DNA of 60,475 nucleotides from Streptosporangiaceae bacterium (lineage in GTDB: Bacteria; Actinomycetota; Actinomycetes; Streptosporangiales; Streptosporangiaceae): positions 1 through 60,475 of the forward strand of contig JAFAZE010000173.1 in assembly GCA_019239975.1 (NCBI GenBank), given 5' to 3'. Position 1 is the stretch's first letter. Each line of letters opens with the position of its first letter. The position numbers and the translations under genes were made by a program. Of the stretch, positions 31,944-40,135 are shown piece after piece. The notes under the pieces are model-generated. The model worked only from the letters and a program-made list of their open reading frames with translations. It did no database searches and had not been told where the DNA came from.

Positions 31944-33784
31944 GCGAGCCGGAGGTGCGCGGCGCCGCCCAGCGGGAGGTCCGGCTGAAGGTGACCGGCC
32001 TGGAGGTCCGGCTGGGCCGGTCCGGGCCCGACGTGGTGGGCGACGTCTCGTTCGCCGTCCCCGCCGGCCAGGTGCTCGGCCTGGTCGGCGAGTCGGGCTC
32101 GGGCAAGACCACCGTGGCCCTGGCCCTGCTCGGCCACACCCGCCGGGGGCTGCGCATCACCGCGGGCCAGGTCCTGCTGGACGGAACCGACCTGCTGGCG
32201 CTGAGCCCGCGCGACCTGCGGGCGGCGCGCGGCGCCCGGGTCAGCTACGTGCCCCAGGACCCATCGTCGGCGCTCAACCCCACGCTCCGTGTGGGAACCC
32301 AGATCCGGGAGGTGCTGCGGGTCCACCCCGGGGCCGCCGGCGACGCCGGCGACCGCGTGGCCGAGGTCATGCGGGAGGCGTACCTCGACCCCACTCCGGA
32401 GATGCTGCGCCGGTACCCGCATCAGCTCTCCGGGGGCCAGCAGCAGCGGATCACGCTGGCCATGGCGTTCGCGTGCCGGCCGTCGCTGATCGTGCTGGAC
32501 GAGCCGACCACCGGGCTCGACGTCTCCACCCAGCGTCATGTGCTGGACACCGTCCGCAGCCTCTGCCGTTCCTACGGGGTGGCGGCCGTCTACGTGAGCC
32601 ACGACCTGGCCGTGGTCAGCGGCCTGGTGTCCGAGGTCGCGGTCATGTACGCGGGACGCGTCGTGGAGATCGGGCCGGTGGCCCGGCTGTTCGGCGAGCC
32701 GGTGCATCCGTACACCCGCGGCCTGATCGGGGCCGTGCCGTCGCCCGAGCGCGCCGAGGCGCTGGCCGGCATCGACGGCCAGCAGCCCCGGCCCGGCCGG
32801 CGGGGCGCCGGCTGCTCGTTCGCCGCGCGCTGTGACCACGCCACCGGCGACTGCACCACCGAAGCCCCGGAACCGGTGACCGTGGCCGGCCGTTCCGTGC
32901 GCTGTCTGCGGGCCCGGGAAATCCAGGCCACCCATCCCGAACGCGTGCCGGCGGTGGCCGGGAAGCCCGCCGCGCCGGCCGCGCCGGCCCTGTCGGTCCG
33001 GGGGGTCACGGCGAGCTACGGCAGCACACCGGTTCTGTCCGGCGTCGGCCTGGAGGTACCGCCGCGCGCCTGCGTCGCCGTCGTCGGCGAGTCCGGTTCC
33101 GGCAAGACCACGCTCGCCCGCTGTGTGGCCGGGCTGCACGGCAACTGGACCGGCGAGATCACCTTCCAGGGCGCCCCGCTGGCCCGCGGAGCCCGCCAGC
33201 GCGACAAGGACGTGCTGCGGCGTGTCCAGTACATCTTCCAGAACCCCTACACCTCGCTCAACCCTCGCAAGACCGTCGGCCAGATCATCGACCAGCAGCT
33301 CAAGCAGTTCACCGGCCTCTCCCGCCGCGACCGCTCCGCGCGCGCCGCCGGCGTCCTGGAGGACGTGTCGCTGGGCCAGGACCTCCTGTCCTGCTACCCG
33401 GACCAGCTCTCTGGCGGCGAACGGCAGCGGGTCGCGATCGCCCGGGCCCTGGTGGTCCAGCCGGAACTGCTGATCTGCGACGAGGTGACCTCGTCGCTGG
33501 ATGTCTCCGTTCAGGCGATCATCGTGGAGCTGCTGCGCCGGATTCAGCGGGAACGGCACCTTGCCATGATCTTCATAACGCACAACCTCGCCCTGGTGCG
33601 CAGCATCGCCCAGTCCGCGGTGGTCCTGCGCCGGGGCGCGGTGGCCGAATCGGGCCCGGTCGGCCAGATCCTGGAGCATCCGGCCGATCCCTACACCCGG
33701 CGTCTCATGCAGGACGTGCCCAAGCTCACGCGGTCCGAGACCCGGTTCGAGACCCATGGCCCGCCGAGCCCGCGGTCCGCGTGA
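31940..33784 (+). CDS. Fused dual ABC ATPase (DppD-DppF type)
   Basis: 614-aa protein with two complete ATPase domains. The first has Walker A GESGSGKTT (near residue 50), signature LSGGQQQR, Walker B LIVLDEPTTGLD, and the oligopeptide-type C-terminal Cys motif (CSFAARCDHATGDC). The second has GESGSGKTT, LSGGERQR and LLICDEVTSSLD, with Val in place of Pro in the usual DEPTS. GTG 31940 overlaps the permease stop and has AGGAG nine bases upstream. It powers the importer formed with the two permeases and the divergent binding protein. Confidence 0.93.
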   Translation: MSEPEVRGAAQREVRLKVTGLEVRLGRSGPDVVGDVSFAVPAGQVLGLVGESGSGKTTVALALLGHTRRGLRITAGQVLLDGTDLLALSPRDLRAARGARVSYVPQDPSSALNPTLRVGTQIREVLRVHPGAAGDAGDRVAEVMREAYLDPTPEMLRRYPHQLSGGQQQRITLAMAFACRPSLIVLDEPTTGLDVSTQRHVLDTVRSLCRSYGVAAVYVSHDLAVVSGLVSEVAVMYAGRVVEIGPVARLFGEPVHPYTRGLIGAVPSPERAEALAGIDGQQPRPGRRGAGCSFAARCDHATGDCTTEAPEPVTVAGRSVRCLRAREIQATHPERVPAVAGKPAAPAAPALSVRGVTASYGSTPVLSGVGLEVPPRACVAVVGESGSGKTTLARCVAGLHGNWTGEITFQGAPLARGARQRDKDVLRRVQYIFQNPYTSLNPRKTVGQIIDQQLKQFTGLSRRDRSARAAGVLEDVSLGQDLLSCYPDQLSGGERQRVAIARALVVQPELLICDEVTSSLDVSVQAIIVELLRRIQRERHLAMIFITHNLALVRSIAQSAVVLRRGAVAESGPVGQILEHPADPYTRRLMQDVPKLTRSETRFETHGPPSPRSA

Positions 33785-33842
33785 CGCTCTGTTCCCCGTT
33801 ATGACGCTCTGTCGCCCGCTATGACGCTCTGTTGCCGGTTAT
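33783..33842. repeat. Three tandem 20-bp repeats after ABC operon
   Basis: Units GACGCTCTGT + ten bases at 33783-33802, 33803-33822 and 33823-33842; the first ten bases are identical and the rest vary at three to four positions. The ATPase stop codon falls at the start of unit 1. Confidence 0.85.
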
Positions 33843-34112
33843 GGAGTGGCGGCGAACACGACGCGACAAGTGGTAAATCACTACCGGTCAGCATGGTGCG
33901 GCAGAAAAACCGTAACGAGCGTGTCTCAACCCGCACGATGTAGCCGGCGATGTGCGGCGAGGGATCATACGATCGCCACCGTTGCCGGCGGGCCGGACGA
34001 CGCATCGGCTGTGCACTCGCATTCGGGGACGAGCAGCTCGGGCGGGGACGCGCCTAGCGGCCAATGACGGGGGGCTGGAGATGCACCAGAAGGTGCGACG
34101 ATCGGAGGAAGC
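33843..34112. other. Intergenic region, no gene recognised
   Basis: About 270 bases before the lipoprotein gene. A short plus-strand frame at 33846-34067 has no ribosome site and no recognisable sequence. Nothing else is supported apart from the GGAGG site at 34104-34109 serving the next gene. Confidence 0.5.
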
Positions 34113-34877
34113 GTGAAAACGCTGGGATTTCGCACACGTATGGCTGGCGCCGCCGCGGTGTACACCGGCCTGGCGGCGCTGGTAGCGGCCTGCGGCAGCG
34201 CGTCCCCGGGCCACGGCCCCGCGGCGGCCAGCACAGCCGCGACGGCTGCGACGGCTGCGACGCCCGCAAGCAATGGAATCACCGCGAAGCCCGCCCGGCA
34301 GATCGTGACGACGGCGTTCACGGCGCTGAAGTCGGCGGTATCGGTGCGAATGTACGGTAGCTTCAGCGATTCCGGACAGCGGTACAAGGTCGACCTGACC
34401 ATGGGGCCCGCGGGTATGCGCGGCTCCATGACCGCGCCCTTCGAGGGCGCCAAGCTCGCCTCGGTCGACCTGGTGCTGACCCGCGGCAAGATGTACGCGC
34501 GCAGCAGCACGCTGTGGCGGCAGGTCGCCGGCGCGGGGGTTGCCTCGCTGCTCGACAACCGCTGGGTGATCCTGCCGGCCGGCTCGGTCAAGGGCTTTCC
34601 CTTCGCCAGCACGAACACCTTCATCAAGCAGCTGAACCTGAGCGGCATGAAGTCCCTGCGCAAAGCGCGCGCTGGGGTGAAGACAACGGTCAACGGCCAG
34701 CCGGCCGTCAAGGTCGCCTCTGGCGGCGAAACCGCGTACATCGCCACCACGGGCCACCCGTACCCGCTGGAGCTCATTCAGGGATCACACAATGCGCTGT
34801 ACTTCCAGTACTCCGCCGTGCCCGCGAGTATCGTTGCCCCGCCCCACCCGATCGACCTGAGCACGGTAAGGGGCTGA
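34113..34877 (+). CDS. LppX/LprG-like lipoprotein
   Basis: 254-aa secreted lipoprotein. A signal peptide ends in the lipobox LVAAC (Cys near residue 29), followed by an Ala/Thr linker (residues 40-57) and a ~190-residue domain of beta strands with the pattern FTALKSAVSVRMYGSF ... KMYARSS ... WVILPAG ... TVNGQPAVKV. This fits the half-barrel fold of mycobacterial LppX/LprG lipid-binding lipoproteins. GTG 34113 has GGAGG at the right distance. Stand-alone gene; function in lipid or glycolipid handling is inferred from fold only. Confidence 0.8.
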   Translation: MKTLGFRTRMAGAAAVYTGLAALVAACGSASPGHGPAAASTAATAATAATPASNGITAKPARQIVTTAFTALKSAVSVRMYGSFSDSGQRYKVDLTMGPAGMRGSMTAPFEGAKLASVDLVLTRGKMYARSSTLWRQVAGAGVASLLDNRWVILPAGSVKGFPFASTNTFIKQLNLSGMKSLRKARAGVKTTVNGQPAVKVASGGETAYIATTGHPYPLELIQGSHNALYFQYSAVPASIVAPPHPIDLSTVRG

Positions 34878-34936
34878 CCGATCCTCGCCGACAGCCCCTG
34901 GGATCCCACGCGCCGCGCAGGGGTATGACGGGTGAG

Positions 34937-35345
34937 ATGGATCCGGTTCGGGCGCTGCGGCAGATCGCGTTCCTGCCGGGGCGCCGGCGTACCGGATGCG
35001 GGCATTCCGCTGCGCCGCCGCTGTGGTCAAAGGCTTGCCGGCCGCCGAGCTTGACCGCCGATTAGCTGACGGAACGCCGCAGGCGCTGCCCGGCTCCGGC
35101 ATGTATTCCTGGATGGTCAGTGTCCAGGCGCACGATGGTGGCGGGGCCGCTGGCGCATTTGGCCCCGCCCAGTGGGGCCGCTGGCGCATTTGGCCCCGCG
35201 AAAGGGGCGGCGGCCGGCAGCGAGGTGTTACCTGTGGGCATGCGGGGCGGGTAGTGATCGATGAGGTTAGTTACCATCCCGAGATTTTTTTAATTTAAGC
35301 CAGAGCCCGCTGCCCGGGATGGGAGCTGTCACCGCTCAGAACGCG
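34937..35345 (+). pseudogene. PHP-domain protein N-terminal remnant, split by MITE
   Basis: ATG 34937 begins MDPVRALRQIAFL, the start of actinobacterial PHP-domain (PolX-like) proteins. After a frame change near 34985 it continues PAYRMRAFRCAAAVV ... LPAAELDRRLADGT and PQALPG, the helix-hairpin-helix region. Here the 218-bp MITE is inserted. Joining the sequence before the element to that after its second target copy gives ALPGMGAVTAQ, the expected continuation. It then decays, with a stop near 35365. Only ~75 of the normal >300 codons remain. Confidence 0.7.
35091..35308 (+). mobile_element. MITE copy 2, 218 bp, in PHP pseudogene
   Basis: Second copy of the element at 13727-13937, in opposite orientation. 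The right terminal repeat is GCCAGAGCCC (35299-35308); the left end is CGGCTCCGGC (35091-35100), with two changes from the inverted repeat. The 6-bp target GCTGCC is duplicated exactly (35085-35090 and 35309-35314). Internal 26-bp units lie at 35143-35168 and 35174-35199. It differs from copy 1 mainly by scattered substitutions and a short T/A-rich insertion near 35285. Confidence 0.9.
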
Positions 35346-35546
35346 CAGGAACCTTCAGGCTCATAGCGCTCTTTGGTCACAGCCCAATATCGGTCAGCTG
35401 ACCGATGTCTTGCACTGCAAATTGCAGCACCATTTTTCATGCAACCGACATACAGCGCTGCACCACCCGCTCGGAGCTTCCCGGGACACCCGGACAGCCG
35501 CCAGCGTCCTTCCGGGCCAGCCTGAGCCAGCGCACGAAGGAACACG

Positions 35547-36020
35547 ATGAACGCGACGGCGCCGACCCGTACGACTGAGCTGCAGTCGCGCCGCGTCCAG
35601 CTGGCCTCGGAACCGGCCGCGGTGCCCGAAGCCCGCGGCCAGGTCCAGGCCGCGATCCGTTCCTGGGAAGTCCCTGTCGACCCGGATGCCGCGGCCCTGC
35701 TCACCAGCGAGCTGGTGACCAACGCCATCCGGCACGAGGCTGGCGAGACCATCGTGGTCGTCATCAGCTGTTCCCGCGGTCAGCTACGCGTCGATGTCCA
35801 CGATACGTCGCGTTCCCTGCCGGCGATGGCGAACGCCCCCGCCGACGCGGAGACCGGCCGGGGCCTGCTGCTGGTGGCCACCCTGTCGGCCGAATGGGGC
35901 TTCTACCGCACCCCTGCGGGCAAGGCGGTGTACTTCACGCTCGCGTTCCCGCCCGGCCCGGCCCCGGCGGCCGGCGGACGCGGCCCGCAGGGGTCCGCCC
36001 GTGGGGACGGTGAGCCGTGA
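35547..36020 (+). CDS. RsbW-like ATP-binding regulatory protein
   Basis: 157-aa GHKL ATPase of the anti-sigma-factor kinase class. The N box reads LLTSELVTNAIRH; the glycine-rich motifs are weak (VDVHDTSRSLPAM, TGRGLLLVATLSAEWG) but in the right order. Actinomycetes have many such single-domain proteins; some act on sigma factors or anti-sigma antagonists, and many sit beside DUF397 genes, as here (112 bp downstream). AAGGAA lies upstream of ATG 35547. The stop codon lies in the loop of a terminator hairpin. Confidence 0.85.
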   Translation: MNATAPTRTTELQSRRVQLASEPAAVPEARGQVQAAIRSWEVPVDPDAAALLTSELVTNAIRHEAGETIVVVISCSRGQLRVDVHDTSRSLPAMANAPADAETGRGLLLVATLSAEWGFYRTPAGKAVYFTLAFPPGPAPAAGGRGPQGSARGDGEP

Positions 36021-36046
36021 CCTGTCGCGCGGCTCACCGTCCCCAC
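36001..36046 (+). terminator. 16-bp perfect stem-loop
   Basis: GTGGGGACGGTGAGCC (36001-36016) and GGCTCACCGTCCCCAC (36031-36046) pair without mismatch around a 14-nt loop that contains the stop codon of the preceding gene. A strong terminator or attenuator before the DUF397 gene. Confidence 0.8.
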
Positions 36047-36132
36047 CGCACGTTCCCGAGACGAAACGTCAAGGTTCCGGTACCACAATCAGCGTCGAAC
36101 TTCGGCGACCGTAAATCAGCGAGGTAGCAACG

Positions 36133-36375
36133 GTGGGAATACTGACGCTCGAAGGTCTGCCCGCGGGCAGGCGTTCGGGCCCTTTTTGGATGAAGAGTTC
36201 CCTGAGTTACGCCAACGGCAACTGTGTCGAGGTGGCGGACCTGCCCGACGGCGAGGTCGGTGTCCGCAACAGCAGGGACCCCAACGGCCGGGTGCTCCGG
36301 TTCACGCCCGACGAATGGCGGGCGTTCCTCGGGGGCGTGCGAAACGGGGAATTCGACGCTTTCGGCGGGAACTGA
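36133..36375 (+). CDS. DUF397 protein
   Basis: 80-aa small protein with the family core WMKSSLSYANGNCVEVADLPDG, split here as WMKSSLSYANGNC and VEVADLPDG, then VGVRNSRDPNG and FTPDEWRAFLGGVRNGEFD. DUF397 proteins usually accompany XRE/DUF5753 regulators and can antagonise them. Here the neighbour is an RsbW-like ATPase; the only such regulator in the window is at 4853-5698. GTG 36133 has a GAGGT site eight bases upstream. Confidence 0.9.
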   Translation: MGILTLEGLPAGRRSGPFWMKSSLSYANGNCVEVADLPDGEVGVRNSRDPNGRVLRFTPDEWRAFLGGVRNGEFDAFGGN

Positions 36376-36584
36376 CCAGAGCGGGGCCAGCAACGAACGC
36401 ATCCCGAAGACTAACGATCTTCAATGGCGGAGGTTACGGGAGTGTGAAGTAGCCCGCAGGGTGCCCGGCCGATGAGAGATCAATCACTTACCCGGGCATG
36501 CGCGGTCGCCGCGTTCAAGCGTTTTCCCGCCTGGCGCAGCTCGGTCCGGGTACGCCGCCGGGCGGCGCCGTCGGCAGGCCCGCG

Positions 36585-37517
36585 TCAGGGGCCTGCTTGA
36601 GCGCCAGGGCTCGAGGTGCAGGCGGATCTTGCGAGCGCGTCTCGGACGGTGGCGGCGAGTCCGCGGCCGTTGGCCCCGTCACGGTCGATGTCGGGGTTGT
36701 AGATGGCAACCTGCAGGCCCACGGCCCGGTCCGAGCCGATTGCCGTGCGCAGCGTCACGCTCACCTCATCCCATGTCAACCCGTCCGGCCGGGGGTCGTC
36801 CACGGCTTGCATGAGGGTGTCGTCGAAGATGTCGGCGTCGAGGTGGATCCAGAATCCCTGCTCAGGACCGCTGTCCCGGGTGAGGAACTGCACGGCCTGG
36901 CGGGCCGCCCCGGCGGCGCCGAGCTGGCGGACCCGGCTGCGGTCAACGACAAGCATGCCCGGCGGCAGCGGCTGGCAGTGCCGCTGTTCCCGGGCGGCAG
37001 CGTCGCGGCAGGCGAACACGGCTATGTCCTCGTCGCGGACCAGCGGCCGCCGGTGCTCAAGGTCGCAGACGACGTCGGGGCCGCGGCCGGTCGCGAAGGC
37101 GAGGTCGCTGGCTCCGGCGGCTCCGCCCAGCGGATTGGCCTCAGGCTGGTAGAAGTCGGCATCTCCGTCGATGTACAACAGCCCGTACCGGCCGCGCCGC
37201 CTGAGGGCCAGCATGGTGCCGAGCAGGATCGAGCAGTCGCCCCCCAAGACGACCGGGAACTCCCCGTTGTCCAGCACCGCGGCAACCGCGTCCGCCAGCG
37301 ATCTGGAGTAGTCGCTGATCGCCTGGGCATTCATGACTTTGCTGCGGGGGTCGCGCTCAGCGCTGTAACCGGGCGCTGGGACCCGCCCTGCCCGCCGGGC
37401 CGTCAGGCCGTTGGCCAGCCCGGCGGCCAGCAGCGCCTCAGGCGCCCGCTCGACCCCGCGATGCTCTGGGACGTGCCCGAGAGCCGATGGCGCCTCCACA
37501 ATCGCGTACTTCGGCAT
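36585..37517 (-). CDS. Arginase/agmatinase-family protein with altered metal site
   Basis: 310-aa ureohydrolase-fold protein. The three metal regions are recognisable but changed. GGDHS is GGDCS, the DAHxD motif is DGDAD, while HLDADIFDD still matches the third Asp-rich motif. Both manganese-binding His residues are thus lost, though the acidic ligands remain. It may hydrolyse a different guanidino or formimidoyl substrate, use another metal, or be a binding protein. The C-terminus is Ala/Ser/Gly-rich. The neighbouring small gene is on the same strand upstream. Confidence 0.85.
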   Translation of the reverse strand: MPKYAIVEAPSALGHVPEHRGVERAPEALLAAGLANGLTARRAGRVPAPGYSAERDPRSKVMNAQAISDYSRSLADAVAAVLDNGEFPVVLGGDCSILLGTMLALRRRGRYGLLYIDGDADFYQPEANPLGGAAGASDLAFATGRGPDVVCDLEHRRPLVRDEDIAVFACRDAAAREQRHCQPLPPGMLVVDRSRVRQLGAAGAARQAVQFLTRDSGPEQGFWIHLDADIFDDTLMQAVDDPRPDGLTWDEVSVTLRTAIGSDRAVGLQVAIYNPDIDRDGANGRGLAATVRDALARSACTSSPGAQAGP

Positions 37518-37605
37518 CTGACCCGACCTCCGGCAGGCAAAACTCCGGTTACGTGACTTCTGACAAGACTGATGCGGGGCGTTCGGGTGGCCAGCATGTA
37601 TCGTC

Positions 37606-37821
37606 CTAGCCGCCCCCCGTAGCCCGGCGGATGCTACCGGACCAGCCGGTCAGGCGCCCGATCGCGGGTGTCCCGGCCAGCTCCGGGGACACCCGCACCT
37701 CGGCCATGCGCCTGCTGGCATAGTTCATCTCCCGGATCGCGGCGTAGATCCGGCGGGCGAGGCGGGTCGCCCAGGACGCCTGCGGGCCGGAGAAGGGGCG
37801 CCCGGACTGTGCACTTCCCAT
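37606..37821 (-). CDS. Small basic hypothetical protein, 71 aa
   Basis: ATG 37821 has GGAGG eight bases upstream. The core AIREMNYASRRMAEVRVSPE resembles small actinomycete proteins that carry an MNYAxRR motif; I recall these as conserved hypotheticals without known function. Residues ~18-50 should be one or two amphipathic helices and the end is Gly/Arg-rich. It is divergent from the CGNR regulator, sharing a ~115-bp promoter region. Confidence 0.65.
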   Translation of the reverse strand: MGSAQSGRPFSGPQASWATRLARRIYAAIREMNYASRRMAEVRVSPELAGTPAIGRLTGWSGSIRRATGGG

Positions 37822-37935
37822 GACTGACACCTCCGAAGTGGGAATGATGGTGTTCTGCTAACCATCTACCGCCGTATGGTGGTGTCTAAACCTGGCACAC
37901 CGGTTATTGCCGTAAGCTGGTCACCCGGAGGACCT

Positions 37936-38499
37936 ATGACCACGTCCAGGACGCCAGGACGGCATACCGTCTTGCTGCAGGACTTCGTGAACACGCTGGA
38001 CATCGATCTAGATGAGGAACGGCTGCAGTCACCTGCCGCCCTGACACAGTGGCTACGGGAACACCATTTGTTCAGCGGCCGTTCCGCCACCCGCGAAGAC
38101 CTCCACGCCGCGTTGGCTCTCCGTGAAGCCTTGCGGGCCGCGTTCCGCGGCCACCACAACGGGACCGCCAGCACCGATCCCGGCCTCGATCAGGTGCTGG
38201 CCGCCTATCCGCTGCGTGTTTCCCTGCGCGCAGACCGGCTCGAACTGGAACCGGTAGCCAACGGTGCCAGAGGCGCCCTTGCCCGCATCGTCGCCGCCAT
38301 CATGGAAAGCCATGCCGACGGCACCTGGCCGCGGCTCAAGGTCTGCTCCGAAAGCACCTGCCAATGGGCATTCCTGGATACCTCCAAGAACCTTTCCCGG
38401 TCCTGGTGCTCGATGCGCCTGTGCGGCAACCGCGCCAAGACCAGGGCCTACCGCGCCCGGCGCACGCCGGGCCAGCGCAACCAGGCCACTGCAGGCTGA
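37936..38499 (+). CDS. CGNR zinc-finger regulator with ABATE domain
   Basis: 187-aa predicted transcriptional regulator. The N-terminal ABATE-type region starts LLQDFVNTLDIDLDEE. The C-terminal zinc finger reads CSESTCQWAFLDTSKN, then SWCSMRLCGNRAKTRAYR, with four Cys and the CGNR motif. Such proteins are thought to regulate stress or metabolic genes by binding DNA through the finger. ATG 37936 has GGAGGA upstream and is favoured over the in-frame ATG at 37876. Confidence 0.88.
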   Translation: MTTSRTPGRHTVLLQDFVNTLDIDLDEERLQSPAALTQWLREHHLFSGRSATREDLHAALALREALRAAFRGHHNGTASTDPGLDQVLAAYPLRVSLRADRLELEPVANGARGALARIVAAIMESHADGTWPRLKVCSESTCQWAFLDTSKNLSRSWCSMRLCGNRAKTRAYRARRTPGQRNQATAG

Positions 38500-38570
38500 G
38501 GCCAGGCATCGGGAGCCATCGGTGACGCTCTTCGTCTCAGTTCCCGAGTAACCCGCACGATTAAAGATCG

Positions 38571-38798
38571 TTAGCGTCCGGGGGCTGCCTCCATGGCGGT
38601 CAGCAGGACACTCGCCTCGCGCCGAAGCCGGGCCGCCTCGGCGGGCCGTCCCGCCTGCTCGTAGTCCCCCGCGGCGGCCTGGCGTTCGGCGGCCTCGGCG
38701 CGCACGATCTCCGCGGCCTCGCCGTCGCTCAGGCCGCGCCGCTCCGCTTCTCCCCGCCCCGTGTCAGATCCCGCGGTGCGCGCCGCGCCGTGACGAGG
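38571..38798 (-). pseudogene. YqeY (GatB/Yqey-like) C-terminal remnant
   Basis: Open minus-strand frame without a start codon, bounded by TAA at 38799-38801. Its last ~65 codons read GEAERRGLSDGEAAEIVRAE, then AAERQAAAGDYEQAGRPAEA and ARLRREASVL, the C-terminal tRNA-amidotransferase-like helices of YqeY proteins (normally ~150 aa). The N-terminal half is missing; the sortase gene's 3' end occupies the space. Probably a truncated relic. Confidence 0.6.
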
Positions 38799-39450
38799 TT
38801 AGGGAAGCGAATACAACCGTGGAACTAAGGTAATGACCGGTAGCATAGTCGAAAGCTCCACCGCATGTTATGAGGCGGAGAGCAGCGTAATCGGTCGCGC
38901 CGTAAATGACTTTCGTGGGGAAATCCGCCTTCCGGTACTCGCGCACGCCGGTGACCCGGAAAATGGCCGTGACCCCGTCGGCGAGCGTGACGTCGACGCT
39001 GTCCCCCGGGCGAAGCGCTCCGAGACGGAAGAACACGGCAGGCCCCTGCAGGCTGTCGAGATGGCCCTCGATGACCGACGACCCGACCTGGCCGGGCGTC
39101 GCCGAGTATTTGTACCACGCCGCCAGGCCGGCGCCCGTGGCAAGCGACGGTACCTGTAGCGTGCCGTCGGAGTTGAGTCCCAGGCGCAGCAGTTTCGAGT
39201 TCACGCCAATGGCCGGGATATCGACGGACACCGGCAATGAGCGCCGCAGCGATGGCCCGTGGCCGCCCGCGCCCAGCGTGCCCGTCGCCGCCGCGGACGG
39301 CTGCGGCGCGTGCCGCTGGGCGACGACCGCGACGCCGATGCTCGCAACGCCACCCATGACGAGCAGGGCACCGGCCAGGCCGGCCAGGCGGGCACGGAGC
39401 CTTGCCGGGGGAGCGGGCTGCGGCGCGAAGCCGTTGTCCGGCCACGACAT
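38764..39450 (-). CDS. Class F (E/F-type) sortase
   Basis: Membrane-anchored transpeptidase of 228 aa from ATG 39450 (longer TTG/GTG starts to 39495 are possible). One N-terminal TM helix (LAGLAGALLVMGGVASIGVAV), a Pro/Ala linker, then the sortase barrel. Catalytic His lies in IEGHLDS and catalytic Cys in LITCGG, followed by FDYATGHYLSSTVVFA. The short N-terminus and TCGGAFD sequence fit class F. It faces, across 190 bp, a secreted protein with a C-terminal TM-plus-basic tail that may be its substrate. Confidence 0.88.
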   Translation of the reverse strand: MSWPDNGFAPQPAPPARLRARLAGLAGALLVMGGVASIGVAVVAQRHAPQPSAAATGTLGAGGHGPSLRRSLPVSVDIPAIGVNSKLLRLGLNSDGTLQVPSLATGAGLAAWYKYSATPGQVGSSVIEGHLDSLQGPAVFFRLGALRPGDSVDVTLADGVTAIFRVTGVREYRKADFPTKVIYGATDYAALRLITCGGAFDYATGHYLSSTVVFASLTSSRRGAHRGI

Positions 39451-39643
39451 GACCACGCGAAGCCCGGCGATACGGCGCCGCCGCACGTAACCCAATGCCG
39501 CCGCCCCTCCCTCCGCCTTCCGCGCGAAGTTCTCACCATCTGTAGCCTAATATTCCAAAAGTGATCAAGCCATTGCATGCCTGTGCGCCCTACGGGCATC
39601 ACTCCTTTATGGCCGGTGGCGCTTTCGGGCACGAGGGGCATTC

Positions 39644-40135
39644 ATGACGGTGCGTGCCGCCATCGCGACGGCGGCGACCCGCGCGAGGCTGACCGCGATC
39701 GGCTGCGGCACGGTGACCGTACTCGCCTGCTCGGCGGTCTCGGCGTGCACGGCGGCCCATCCCACGGCGGCACCGAGCATCTCGACGCCGGACGCAACGT
39801 CAGCCGCGCGCGACGGGAGTTCCCCGTCGCCGACCGGCTTCTTCAGCGGGACCGCGAGGGTTCCCTCCTCCAGCGCGAGCCCCAGCCCGTCCGCGAGCCG
39901 CTCGGCGAGCCCCTCCCCGTCTCCGTCGCCGGTCAGCCCGTCACCGACCTTGTCGCCAACGGTGACGCAGACGACCTTCTCACCCGCCCCGGTCCCGACC
40001 GGCGCCCCGGTCACCGGCGGCGGAGGCACCGCCGGCCTGCAGGACGCCGCGCTCTTCGGGGCCGGCGGAGCGGCGATACTGGCCGGTGCCGGGAGCATCG
40101 CGTACCGCAGGAGGCTCACACGGAGCCGCCGGTGA
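39644..40135 (+). CDS. Secreted wall-associated protein, probable sortase substrate
   Basis: 163-aa protein: signal peptide (1-~35), then a ~70-residue Ser/Pro/Thr-rich wall-spanning stalk, then VTGGGGTAGLQDAALFGAGG leading into a hydrophobic segment and the basic end RRRLTRSRR. This layout (stalk, short motif, TM, positive tail) is that of a sortase sorting signal, but no LPxTG or LAxTG is present. The GGGGTAG stretch takes its position. GAGGGGC precedes ATG 39644. Its TGA overlaps the next gene by four bases. Confidence 0.7.
   Translation: MTVRAAIATAATRARLTAIGCGTVTVLACSAVSACTAAHPTAAPSISTPDATSAARDGSSPSPTGFFSGTARVPSSSASPSPSASRSASPSPSPSPVSPSPTLSPTVTQTTFSPAPVPTGAPVTGGGGTAGLQDAALFGAGGAAILAGAGSIAYRRRLTRSRR

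Noticed and set aside
31757..33757. Very long open minus-strand frame opposite the ABC ATPase gene
   Set aside because: Mirror of a strongly coding gene in 70% GC DNA; Arg/Gly/His-rich and without domains.
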